A stretch of 64,000 nucleotides of DNA. Source: Phoronis australis. Taxonomy: Eukaryota > Phoronida > Phoronidae. The DNA lies in NCBI GenBank assembly GCA_002633005.1, contig NMRA01000349.1:368684-432683 (forward strand), given 5' to 3'. Below the pieces are notes generated by a model, which was not told where the DNA came from, did not search any database, and saw only the letters and a program-made list of their open reading frames with translations. Made by a program: the position numbers and the translations under genes. Below, piece after piece: positions 1 through 13,600 of the stretch (the stretch's first letter is position 1; each line of letters begins with the position of its first letter).

Positions 1-1465
1 GGCAGGCTCATCTTCAGATACGCTCAGTGTGCGTACATTAGGAATATTTCCACAGGTACACCTAAGGCATACATTCAGGAAAATATGCAAGGTTGAATTC
101 TAAGTTTCCCTAATTTCATTGGAAACAGAGACGAAAACCGTAGCTATAAGTTGCTTTCCCATTAGGAGAATTCCAGTCTATCGCAACTCCACCGCAACTC
201 CACCGCAACTCCACTCACCTTTCTCATTGACTGGTGACATTAGGGTACCGTTAGTTCTCTGGATTAAACACCAGATGGCGTGTTTGAATGGCACTCTCGA
301 ACTAATGGATTCGACTTTAGTTAACATCGCCAGCCATTTGTGATGAATAATGCCAAACTGATACAGCGTTAATCTGTGTCAGATTTCTCTTTGCATATTC
401 CTTCACATGCGACTATTAAGAGTGGGAATAACAAATGTCTTGTTGAATCTCGCGACCTCTTGTAATTACTCCATCTGAAGTGGAGTTAATGTTTCCAACT
501 ATAGCAGAGCTTTATCACAAAGTGGAACTATGCAAAATAGGTGTTGCTGGTGTTGGTTGGAAAGTGATAAAAGTGTGTATTAAATTATAAACTGCTACCT
601 GTGGACACAATCATACTTTACAATGTTGTGTATTGACTGACCCTCATGGTTTCAATTTGCTCCCCAAGTCCAGTATTGATTTACCCAGATGTATATTCAG
701 GTCACTTGCAAAAACTTCTGGTCTCCACTGTAAACTCACGTTTTCCAAATGTACATCAGGAGCTTGTGAAGAAACCCTCTGGTACCTAACTCACCATGCC
801 AAGTTTACTTATGACTGAGACCAGCTAGCCCACGATCTTACCATAATTGTATACCCATCATCTCTCTAATGGTAGCAATGTTATTCTTCCATTTCCGATG
901 GGAAATGGCATTATCAATACCGGCACACGTGGACATGACAAGCAGCAAATTGGATAAAAAACAGAAATTCGGATTTGCCAAAACAGGTTTTTGTATTTGT
1001 GAAAAGGGAAAGGGTCTGCAGATTGATTGCTGTTTATTAAACATATTTTATAGAGATTGGTATGCTTTACCAACCATAGATATCATTGCATATTAAGAAA
1101 GCCTGGTAATTTAGAGCTGTTTAAGGGAAAATACCATTATATTGGAACATTCGCCAGTTTATTTTGTGGATAATATTTTGTTGACGAAATGACTGTGTTT
1201 ATTCCCCAGCAGAAGCAAACCCTTTTTCGCGGTTAGATAATCCTGTGTCAAGTTGTTCTCTTCCACTGGAATTCATGGGAAGTTTCAGCAGCACAAGAAC
1301 ATGCATTCGCTGTTGTTGATTGATGTGATGCATGCCTGAAAGAACGTTAAAGTCTCAAGGAAATGTCAACGAAGTCCCTGGCAAATTCAACAGAAAACCC
1401 TTGATAGAGTATGAGCATTTTGTTGAAAATTTTACGTGATGGTGATTGTGTGTTTTTTTTTACAG
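1..1465. other. Upstream intron (5' part of the myotubularin gene lies outside the window)
   Basis: No convincing exon is seen here. The first half of the PH-GRAM domain, expected just before the exon at 1466, has no match, so it must lie to the left of the window. The stretch holds a three-unit 11-bp tandem repeat (GCAACTCCACC, 183-215) and one copy of a short dispersed repeat (about 215-285) that recurs at about 5290-5370; both contain the string TTAAACACCAGATGGCG. The short open frames here have no family resemblance. Confidence 0.6.
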
Positions 1466-1628
1466 ATGTTACACATGCATGTCTCATCCGTGGACAAGTT
1501 GCCCCTGACGACAGCCGGCTCACCCCTCCAGATACGCACGAAGACGTTCATGTGCGTTACATTCGTCATTCCCCGAGAGCGAGACTGTCATGACATCTAC
1601 ATGACCCTGTTGGCATTGTCCAAACCAG
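1466..1628 (+). CDS. Myotubularin exon a: second half of PH-GRAM domain
   Basis: The acceptor is the poly-T tract ending TTTTTTTTTACAG and the donor is GTGAGT. The 54 residues include [17 protein letters not shown] and [20 protein letters not shown], the end of the PH-GRAM domain that binds phosphoinositides in this family. It enters in phase 0 and leaves in phase 1 (CCA G). The ATG at the exon start is internal methionine codon use, not the translation start, because the domain would otherwise be cut in half. Confidence 0.9.
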
Positions 1629-4600
1629 GTGAGTGTCACCTGCAGTGCGACTGACAGTATGTCATTATGGCTACAGTGTCAGACTGGTCTTCATCTTCAG
1701 ACTGGTGTGATACCCACTGTGTCATTGGCTTAATAGCTTCAGTCATGACATATTATCATGACGTCCTCCCTGGCTGCCATGATTTGGACTGTAACAGTGC
1801 CTGTAAATGCGTTTAGCGCGGGTCTTTGTTTTGTTTAATGACATTCACTGCATGATCTATGATTTGATGTGCATTTGTCTTTACTTTATGAACTTTTTAG
1901 TGGATGGAATCTTACTAAGTTAAGCTCGTACTCACGATACCAAGAATGTAATAAAGATTTGGCCACGCACAGTGCGGAAAGCGGCGATACCTAAAGTATC
2001 CAACTACTATGGGTTTTATAGGGTATTAGAACTCTCTCAATCATATTACTAGTATTTTTGTAGTTGTTGTTTTTGTTATTGTTATTACATGTAATATATA
2101 ATTTATAGTGTACGAGTGAAAAACCGTTCATCTTCAGTCAAGAGCAGTTGTAAGATAATTGTCTGCTTAACCCACTTTCTTATTTGTTAAATTCTGCTTT
2201 GTTTTTAAAGCCAGTATGGGCTTGTCTTCAATCAAAAGAATAACTTTTGATTTGGCATGCCAATGTCATAAAACTAGTCTGCATTGTTTTTTACTCAGGT
2301 TAGAAGTGGTTTCTAGAGGGAGGGATTTTCCCCTCATTGGACAAAATTACCCTATTGTAAAGCACAGGTACCTGTCTCTCCTAAGGTTATCGATGGCCTT
2401 GTCTTTAATTCGACATTTGTTGCAGTAATTTTTAGCTTTTCAAACATTGAAAACAACGTTTTTTCATGAGCTTGTGATTTTTAAACACATTCTCACTTGA
2501 AAAGTTCTAACATGGATTTAATTAGTTGTTTAAAGCATACATTACAATTAGACAAAACATTAATTAGACATAATACCATTTTCCCATTGTGGCCACTAAT
2601 TCCGTTAGCAACAAAAATTTCAGGTAATAACTATTGGGGCAGTAAAGTTCTAACTGCAGAATGGCTGAGGCACATTTCTAACTTTACCGTTTATTCCCCT
2701 TCGTTCTGAGTCATGAGAAACGACTGCACTGACGCGGATTTCTGGGCCATTTTTTCTGTATACATCTGGCTTGCACTATGCATTCTTTGATCGCGCGAGA
2801 CATCAAACGTTTTCAACGCACGCAGTGTACGCTCTGCTTCCTTCCTTCCAATACTGGGCTCATAGGAAGCTGTGACTTGTTAGACGTTATTCATTAGCCC
2901 AGTGTCATTAACGCCACTGATAGATCCGTCTCTGTCCAGACGCAGCAGGCCTACTCCGCTTTGATTACTGGTGCGCGTAGTTGCCATCATCAAAAGTTAT
3001 TATCTAGTCTAAAAAGTGTAGTTAATTACTCGCGGATTTTCTTGCCTTATTCATGCGGTGTTATTAGAGGCAACTGCGACCGGGTGGTGGATTACTAATT
3101 GCTGGCTCATCCTTATTTCTATGTCTGATTGGTTTGGCTAATACTTGAATGTATACAGTTCAATCCTGTCATGAACATCTGAGAGATATGGCGAATAATC
3201 ACTTCAGTGTTACGTGTACTTCACAATACTGGAAAATGTTGGCTAAATTCATACAGCAACTTATGCCAGACGAACACAGTAACAATTCTGTCATGAACAG
3301 CTGAAGGATAGGTGCTCAGTTTTATCGTTTGGCAGTAAAAATGATAGCGACATACCCAGCAAGTGAAAGTAATCTGTAACTGTAGTTGTTATCATGAATT
3401 TATAGAAAGGAAGATTACTACGCGAGAACATGCAATTTGCTCCTTGTGTGAAATTTTGCACAGCACAATCCATTGACTCGTCTTGTCCCATGTGGAATTA
3501 GGAGTCTTAACTCGTTATTTTAAGGAAGAAAAACGAAGGGTTTTCGTAGAACCTCCCAAAATATGAACCAGTTTGATTTTCAAAGATTGTGCTGCCTATT
3601 GCTTAGTAAATACGTGATTGTTCGTCAACTGTGAATGGTGAACATACCTTGGACATCTTTTATTAAAGCACGTATTGAGTAATGTAGGGTAGGGTGTCCC
3701 AAAAATGTGCGGAAGATACATGGGAGTACGAATGGTAGAAAATTTCTGCGAACTTATGGTGTTTTTTCAGTTTTCTGGGTGTGCCAAATTTTTGTTGAAA
3801 GGTACAGAAGTTTGCAAAATTGCCCCTGCGGACTACAGTTGCAGAGAAACAGCAAATGGATTCTCCAGACTGTGCTGTGGACGACTCTTTTACACCCTTC
3901 GCATGCTTCACAGAGTGAGCACGTCTAATTCTTTAAATTTCCATTGAAGAAAACATGGAAATAGTCCTGTGAAATATTCTCCTTTTGCAACAGATTTGAT
4001 GAAAAATCCTAGATATCTATGCTGGAGCTGCTTTTGGGTTGAAACTAAAAAAATGCAATTAGAGAAAACTGTGTCATTTTTTCTAACTTGTATACATTGC
4101 AAAACAAACTATGAGCTTCCTAGAATAAGCGAAATGAAATTAATTCCCAATAAAACCATTTTCCGTTACTCCCTAGAATAGTTTTGTTCTCATTTTAGAA
4201 CACCCTGTGTATATGTGAGCAGACTACAGAAAATATGAAATTGTAAAGTCAACCTAACATTGGTTGAAAATTGATGAGTTTACTTGGAATTTAATTAAAT
4301 CTTGGTCAATGAATTACTTAATGAATGACAATTTGATATATGACTATCCTCGGCTGTTATTCTTACTCTCATACATTATTAATGTATTTGTTGTAGCCAC
4401 AATATCAGCCATTGATTGCTTGTCTTGTGTTTAGAAGCAATGACTATTTATTAGTGAAGTTACCTAGTATGAACAAAAGATGGCGTTGCTGATGAATGAG
4501 AGAAAGCCACTGAAGGCCAGCTACAGAGGATGCTGTGTGTGGCACATAGTTAATGTTCTCTTGAATGCATGGCTTCATTTGTTTCTGAGGAATTCTGCCT

Positions 4601-7600
4601 TCACATTGTATTCGTTTAACACAGGCTTAGGAACACCATTCTCCTCTGAAAGTATTGTACGTGTCTGAAAGTCCATGTCCATATCTTGGGGATTTTTTGT
4701 ATACCTTGGAATCCGAGCACTCATCTAGTGCCAGTAGCCCAGAATATTTTCTTGATGGATGACTAGTCCCCCTTAAGTTTAATGTCTCTGCACAAGTTTT
4801 CAAACTCAACACAAGTAATCCAAACTTGTCAAGATGAAATTCAAACTTGTTACTGCAACTTGTCAAAACAGGTTGTCTACACTGGTGCAGCCAGGTAGCC
4901 AGGTGTGCATGGCTGGACATTGAAATAGAGAGCTAGGAATCGGTGTAGGTAAATAACTAAACCTCGCTCTTTCAGTTAAATTGAACTCTTGTTACAATGA
5001 AATTTATACCATGATGTAGTAGAGCCCGCTATTGGCTGTTTTTCGTCACCCCTCGTATTGAAGTGACACCTGCCTAGAACACTATGGACACTTAAAAGAA
5101 AGAAAATTTTCACTTGACAATTTTAGCAGCAGAATAACCACAAATTTTTAGCACTGTCTTATATCTAAGCCAATTTACTCAAGGGAGAGTCTTTAAAGCA
5201 TGTAAGTTGATGTCAGATTTTACTCACATTTACCCTGATCGCTTTCCTATTATGGAAACTCTGGTCTCTCAAATCTCCATCACGTCTCCTCTGTTACTTT
5301 TCTCATTGACTCTTCTCCAGTGACGTCACAGTTATCGCTACTTCTCCGGATTAAACACCAGATGGCGCAGTTGATTTACACTCACTTATATCTCTTCTGC
5401 AATTTCTCCAATCAAACTGCAATTACAGGGTACCTGTGGCTTGCCGCAGCTTGATCCATCCAATTTGATGGGAGATGCTATGGATATTTAAGGTTCTGTA
5501 GGACCCTAGAAAAGTTTGGCTATCTTTGGATCATGATATCTCATAAATGGCCAATCGGATTTATATGAAATTTTCAGATATTGTACTGTATGTGCTTTAA
5601 TCCGAAGAACTATCAGAAATTTTTTAAAAGGATTGCTCTTTGGTATGAGGAGCTATCAAAATGATTTTCGTTAAAAAATCAGAAGTTGCACGAAACAAAA
5701 ATGAAACTACAATTTAGGAAATTGTAACTGTTAAACAGCGTTTTTTGAAATTGCATTTTGAGCGTTTATATCTAAGAAAATTTGGTTACTGATGCCGCAG
5801 TTAGGATTTCCCACTGACCAAAACTCCTCAAAACGAGAGAGTTGCTGAATCGGTGGGAAAGCGACATTAGAATTGAATCACAGGGTTGGTGAGAATGGAT
5901 ATTGTGTTGTTGACATTGAGGGTGAAGCTTAACTGATGACATTAATTATATTGCTTGTCAGTTGATCTGTAATGCCAGTCATTTCAACTGGAGATACGTC
6001 AGCGGGGAAATAAAGTACACCAACAACCGATTGACTTCTGGTGTTAACAACGCTAACCACTTACTGATGTTCCATTGATCTATTCAGTAATGCCCATGTC
6101 AGCAGTGCATGATACTCGCTGAACACTTGTCAAGATCTATCTGATGCCAGATTCACCAATGACTAGTGCTTTTAAAATCAATTACGCCCTCTGTATTCAA
6201 TCAATGGAATTGTTCCTGTTGACATCCTGAAATCCTGTTCTGTGTGCTGTTCATGCCCTTGCCTAAATTTCACAGTTGTAAAAACTGCCAGCACAATACA
6301 CCGTATGCATTTTGAAGTACTTAGTCGTACAATTTAGACGCCAGTTTTGTGAAGAATTTCTAGAAAGTTCTCCTAATAACTGAAATGTAATCTAATTAGA
6401 CCATATTATGCTGCTATATACAGGGTGTCTCAAAATCTGTCTTCATCCCAAGACTTAGCCTATGCTGGTATATATATATATATGCAGGGTGTCCCAAAAT
6501 TCGTCCTCATCCTAGGACTTCACCTATACTGGTATGTGTACAAGGTGTCCCAAAGTTCCTTGTACACATCAAATGACAGTAATTCCATTGTTTATTGTCC
6601 TAGGAACATGATTACCAGGTTATATTCATAAAGAGGTGATCAAAAAAGTAATTAAGTTTTTCAACCAAAACAACTGATATAAACTTAAGAAGAAGATTAA
6701 TTGCATGTAGCACTTTCTTAACATTTCTGAGTTTCCTGTAGCATTGCGAGATAAATTTTCGTTCTCTAAAACTTAGTCATTTGTTTGCCGTTCCCATGCA
6801 AAAGGAACACGGGACGTCTCAAGTACCTACTTGCACAGCTAGATGTATCCATACAATAGGCCCTGGCTCACTGTCTGATCCATGGGAACTGAATTGGAAT
6901 TCCCAGCATTGTAGTGAAGTGTGGGAATATCTTCAAGGCACCTTGTATATATATATAAGGCTGTCTCCTTACTGTATATAGATTTTGAGGAATACACCCA
7001 AAAATAATCGCACCCACACATCTGACCAGCTTTCTGCATTTTAAAAGCACATGGTTGAATTTGCCGAACTCAAACATTGTACGATTGAAATTTTATAAGA
7101 TACTTTGCCAGATCAGATTATCACAAATTTTTCTCAGATCTACATATGATGGATTATTTTTCACTCTTGTTTTGGAGGGACCTCACCTTGTAATTATTCT
7201 GCTGTTCTCCATTTTCTAGGAAAGCCATCATTTTCCTGTCCTACTTGTTCAATATGTTTTTCAAAACACAATGACCTGCAGATGCATCTAACAACTTTTT
7301 TATGTTACTTTCAGTGTTATGAGAGTTATTGTAAATAGAGTAGAAATTTAAGTAGTATCTGGAAATTGGCTAACGAATAGCCAAGTGTCCCATATAAACA
7401 TAGAATTATCAATTCATCTGAGAAATTAATGGGAATGAATTAGTTCTACTCATTTTGCTGCAATGATTTTTTCATCCACAATTCTTTTTTTTGCTAATTC
7501 TGTTTTCTTTTCCTCCCTAAGTACTCATCTAATGATCAACTTGTTATATTCAAGCTCTCTTGTGGTTCTCATTTATTGATTCATGAAAGGGGGACGCCAC

Positions 7601-10600
7601 ATATCATGTTTCTGGTTCAATAAACCACGATTGCCCGACAAACGGTGTCTGCTCTCAATCCGTGGAGGAAACTAGTCCAATATTCTTGTACCTTGCCATC
7701 AGTTCCTGTCTTTTGCTTTCATTTTCTATTTGATTTTTTATGTATATAGTCTTGAGTTCTCGTCAAACATTGTGGAGTTCTTTTAAATGGTAAATTAAAA
7801 TGTATCGTTAGTAATGCACCGGCTTGGTAATAAATTTGGCTTAGACCACATGTCATGGTAAAAGTCTTTAGTATTTGAAAGTAATGTGGCAGCCCAGTGG
7901 GATTTAATTTTATTTTGTGAAATTTCTTAACAAAAAATAACCTTCAAGATATATTTAGTCTCTTGTTGATATGGTTTCTGTAGTGTAGCTGTTACCAAGC
8001 AACATTCGCTAATATTTTTAGTGTTTGTTGTGATGTAGTAAGCCTTTAGAAAATAGAAAAACGTTAGTTTTAGGAATTATTTGATGAATTTTTATCGTAA
8101 TTTTTCTAAACCAGAGTGGATTCTTTGGATCAAAGGACATTTAAGGCCTTGTGTTGAATTGTAAAATCTGTGTTCTTTTTTAAGTTTCCTTTAACTTCTG
8201 AATTATTGGCAACCCACTGGCTCTAATACGGTACCACTCAACTGTTTGGTATCTGCAGGTGACTGGCATGTCATCTGCAACAGGTCACTGCACCACCCAC
8301 TGTTGCATACCTAGTAATCTTTTTGGGGGGTTTCGTGTTCATTTCCTTAGTTTATGGTATGCTGCAAATGTTTAATTAAAACTTTTCCGCTTTCTGTTTT
8401 TATCTTAAAAAACACCATTAGTGTGGAGTATAGTTCACGGGTCGTGTCGGCGATACCTCGACTGTGTGACTATGCCAAAGTATGGAATTCGGTTTATCAT
8501 GCATTGCAGCATCCCAGAATTTAATTAACCTAACTTCGATGCATTACACTGGGGAATTCAGTGGGTAAACAGACAGAGATTATGGGGTCAAGCATTCAAG
8601 ATATAAAACACTTCCTGAATTAGCACTTGTTCACGAGGAGTGATATACTACTGGCTATTGCCTCTGATGTTCTACTCTAGTCATTCTAATATATTGTGTG
8701 CTGCTGTTAAAAGTGCAGTGGTGTGTCAATGATTCTGTCACCTAGCGGTGCATTGTTGGCTCTGTGTGGAGGTGCGTTAATAGCCTGCATCAGGCCACCA
8801 GTGCAGTACACAGTCAGATATTGATTGGGCTGGTGCTCGCTGTTTGTTCTAGTCATTTGTATTGATGAGGCATTTGTTAGTTGCCAGAGAACGACCAGAC
8901 CTGGTCAGGCTGCTTGGAAATTGGGAAGTAGAGCGCACTGGTGACTGTCATAGAGTATGGTAGACAGGGAGTGAGGGAGAGTCCTCAGTGGTCTTTGACT
9001 GTGGCAGATGTAGATTGTTGACAAGACCTGGTGGTTCACCTCTGGATGCCACTGCCAATGTTAATTTCCCTGGACATCAACTGGTTATCACACTATAACT
9101 ATCTTCCAACAGTTCAACAGCTAGGCCTAATCTTCATCAGCTGCTCACCAGGCGTATGGCATCGAAGTAAAAGGATTCTTAGGTGTACTTTTTTCTCTGA
9201 TTACCATGGGAATTGGTTCAGTTTGAGGTCATCAACGAATGTGGGACATTACTGACTGGCTTCATGTTTATCGTCCTCATTGACAATTGGCCTTGTACTC
9301 GTAACGAAAGTTATTAATAAGAAATTGATCGGAAACCGTCCATTGTATGCGACTGTGCCTATTCGCATGTGACTATGCAATAGCCAGCACCTCAAGGTAT
9401 CTGTGTTGATGTTAGCTGTCTCTTCATTGTGTGATATTATGCAAAAGACATGGTGATTTATGTTGACTTTGTTATTGGCCAGAAGTGTGTGTAATGACTC
9501 GTAAGTTGAAGCAGACGGACTTGGACTCGACACTAGTACCTGATGATCTATCAGAAAACGGTCTCGCTAAGAATCACAGCCAATGTTTTGGAAGTTTTTT
9601 CTAAGGCTGTCGAATTTAGACATGGATTTAAAGAACATGTTTGCCTTCGTTGAAATGTCTCGCAAAAGACTCGATGGCTTGGATTTGAAAAAGTATTTTC
9701 ACTCACTTTTGGGATCTAAAAAGGAGGATAAATCCAAGACAAAACCTTGTAAGTAACTATTTTGGTAATTTGTCAGTAACTTTACGTGTGTGAACGTCTG
9801 CTGTTACTCCGTGTTTTGGAGATCACTGGTAATCGTTAATGGGTTGGGTTTTGCATACAGTATGCATTATGATTTTAAATGTTTGTCATTAAGTATCACT
9901 TGATTTATTCCAGAGTAGCTCTGAACTGAATGATCGATACTTGTATCGCTCAAAAGTGATTGAAATGGAAGTGAATGCACTGCATAGCTTTCATAAATAA
10001 ATGTTAAAGGGCATTATTATTGCAGTAGTAGTGGTAGTGGAATAAATTTGTTAAATAATTACCGTATATTGGATGGTAATAAATACTCAATTTCCAGCAT
10101 AAAGTTAGTGTAGGACAGAATGCTTGTGTGGGAAAGTGTTTCATTGAATTAGGGAACTGGCTCAGTTATCATCAGGGCCTAAATTCATAACATAAATTTT
10201 CCGACTAATAATTCAAATTTTGTCCACATTTATAATACAGATATACAGCTCGGTAAAAACTGCGCATATCTAACTATGTACGTTATGCTATAGTGTCTCT
10301 CTTTCAATTTTAACGAACCGCATTTTGAAAGTTCAACAGAAAATAAGGGAACATTTTTGAAAATGAAAAAGTGCATTGTCAGTTACATTTTTTTGTGTTG
10401 ATGGTGTGGAAATGGAATTTGTATCACTTGTATTGCATCTGTGATAATTTATCCAAAAAGTACAGGATATCAGGCGGAAATAGCAGCAAAAATTGGTTCT
10501 CGTCTATACCCCGACTCGTTTTAAGACCTGCACTCAACAACTGAAAAAATGCCCACTGGTATTAATTTCTGCTAAGGCTTAGCGTGTTTGTTTTTGAAAC

Positions 10601-13600
10601 GCTGCACAAATGCACATTACGAAGGGTAAGCAAGGTTTGAAAGGCCATGACTTGCCAAGCGATAAGTATAAAAATACTCCATCATTTTTTCTCATCTTGC
10701 ACGAATTTTCTTTTTTGAAAAGGCAAGCTAAGCCAACTAAAGAAAACACCGCATCACGGACTCAATATTCAAAAACAAACAAGGATCAGACATGATTGTC
10801 TTTTTTACCCTGTCGACCATGTGAGCATGAAGTGGCGTATAAGTTTTAAGAACAAGTTTTGTGGCAAATCATCCTTCTCAAGTAAGAGTAGTGATATGGT
10901 ATTGAGGAATAACGCTGTTAGTGTTAGTAGTGATATGGTATTGAGGAATAACGCTGTTAGTGTTAGTAGTGATATGGTATTGAGGAATAACGCTGTTAGT
11001 GTTAGTAGTGATATGGTATTGAGGAATAACGCTGTTAGTGTTAGTAGTGATATGGTATTGAGGAATAACAGTGTTAGTAGTGATATGGTATTGAGGAATA
11101 ACAGTGTTAGTGTTAGTAGTGATATGGTATTGAGGAATAACACCGTTATTGTTAGTAGTGATATGGTATTGAGGAATAACACTGTTAGTGTTAGATACGG
11201 TTACGTGAACCTACCACTGCAAGTCTCGCAACTTTGCAGGGTATGTGGTTGTGTGAAGGTCCTACACTCCGCAGAATTTTTATTTTCTAATTGATAGTAC
11301 AAATTATCTTTGAAAACAACCGCGCTTGGTTAGCCTTGGTATGTTGAAGTACCATAGTGTTTAGTTTCAATTACCTCAATATCTTAGCATAGTTAGAAGT
11401 AAGCAAATACACATTACTTGTAATGATTTCTAATGTGATGTGCTTGCCAACTGTGGAAATCAGTGTGAATCCAAGTGGTAGTTCTTGACCAGATTTGTTC
11501 TTGTGGTGTCTTCTCTGTTCAGCTTAATGCTATGTGTTTGTAACGATCTGTTGTGCACACCTTTGGTTCCTTCTTGGTCCTTCCGTTTGCTTGCGTGATC
11601 TGATCACAGCTGACAAATTCAGTGCAAAGTGCCGCTTGTGTAATCTTTTAAAATCCTTTGTCTTGACTCCTACCTTGTTGCAGTGGAAATTTTATTGGTA
11701 TATGTCATGGAATCCGATTATGTAGTCGAATTAGGCTGTATTTAGGCTGTATTTACACTGGAGACAGTTGTCTGGGAGCAACTAGGAACAGCTGATTGGG
11801 CGCAGATACGAGTGACTTGCATTCCATGTGGTTTGGATGTTCACTATGGTTTATGCAAGCCTGAGCTGACAGTCTTCATATAAATGACTCATGCTGATCT
11901 AGTTTGTGATCTAATATGTAAATGTGTTTGAAGAGGAGCAAGTTGCGCCTTGGCAACTCACACTATGACAACTGTTCCTCATGTAAAAACAGCTTTAGAC
12001 AGTCGTGTGCGACATTTTTGTAGGAAATCATATATGGCAAATTGGAGTTTATAGACATGAGGCCTAACTGGAGAGTGTATTGTACGTTGTAGCACCTGTT
12101 ATTGATAAGTTGCGTCCTCTGTTGTAGCCCAAGAAGTATTCAACCGGAGAGGCAAACGTAAAATTGTTGGCGTCCATGAGGGGGATGAGTCTACCTTTGG
12201 CCATTTTGTTTGACTCTGTTTCTGCGAAGTTCCTTGATAGATTTTCATGAAATTTGGCAAATAGATTTTATTAAGAAGGCGACGATGCCATTCCATTCTT
12301 TGCCACCCAATGATCAATTTTATTGTTTTCAAGTCTGTTTTTTGGCGTCCACCTCTCTATCTGCCAAACCACGCAAAATGTCGTTATGAAAATTAAGGGC
12401 ATTTTATGTTTACCTCTGTATTTTTAAGTTCCTTGTCAGATTTATAGGACTTATGTAGCAAATAGTTTCCTATCTGGGAGTCCTTGCCTTCTCATTTTCG
12501 AAATGTTTAACGTGTTCTGCGCCATCTAGTGGCCATTTTTGTGATACTGGTAAACACCCCTAGAAGTTTACAGTGCAGATGTGGATGCATTTTTGGTCTT
12601 GTTACAATGAATGAGGTGGTGTGTCTATGGCAGTGACGGTGTCAATCACTTGTTACACTCGCACCAACTCCCCCAGAATCTAAGACTATGATAAGCATTC
12701 AGTAATAATTATTGAATTTCATTTCCAATTGATTTTTTCGGAACAATCCTTAAACCTTCGTCAAATTGCACTCAGTGTGTCAACATTTTCTAATTAGAAA
12801 TTGTCAGGAATAAAAGTCTCAAGACTGTTGATTCTATGAAAGCGCGGTAGCTTTTGTTGTAGACTGAAAAGCGTGTCAGAAAAGGTTGTTGCACTTTGCA
12901 TTGGTGTTGCACGAAAGACATTCATTTACAAAACAAGAACTCAATTAGTCACATCAATGATGTCTGATTGTAGTTAGGAAAACATCAAAGAAAAAATGTT
13001 AAAAGTATCTAATTAGTGTAACGTTAGCAGGGTATATATGTGAGAGATTTCCAACCTGTCACTGCCAATCAATAAATAATTTGCAACCCAGCCTGTTTGT
13101 ACCAGGGTCAGTAATTGTTGGTCAGCATTGTATGTATTCATGCTGAGTTGTTAAAACAAATTAAGAACAACAGAGTCATTAGGAGAGTATGCCTGAGTTG
13201 ACAGATTTGAGACAGGGTGTGTTGCCTAGAGCTAGGGGTAGGCAATTGTCTGGCTGCAGTGAAAAGGGATAAGCACTTGAGTCTCTGGGGGCGTTATTGG
13301 AATGCGATCGGTTGTTAATGGGGGTTTTTAGAGGAAGTTATAAGGTTATTTTTTGTGTTACATGTATGTTATAGACCAACAATAGTTAATGAAACATGAA
13401 TAAAACCTTCTTTAATATAATGTTAGGAATGTGAATTTCATTTTATTTATTTCCGTATTTGTTGATTTACTTATTGGTCAACTGCAACTTATGACATTTT
13501 AAAACATGTTTATTTCATGTGATTAAGTTTTTCAAAAATTGATGTTCTTACTTGCTTTCTGTTTTTTGCTATCATGTTCTCATTTGATGAATACAGATTA

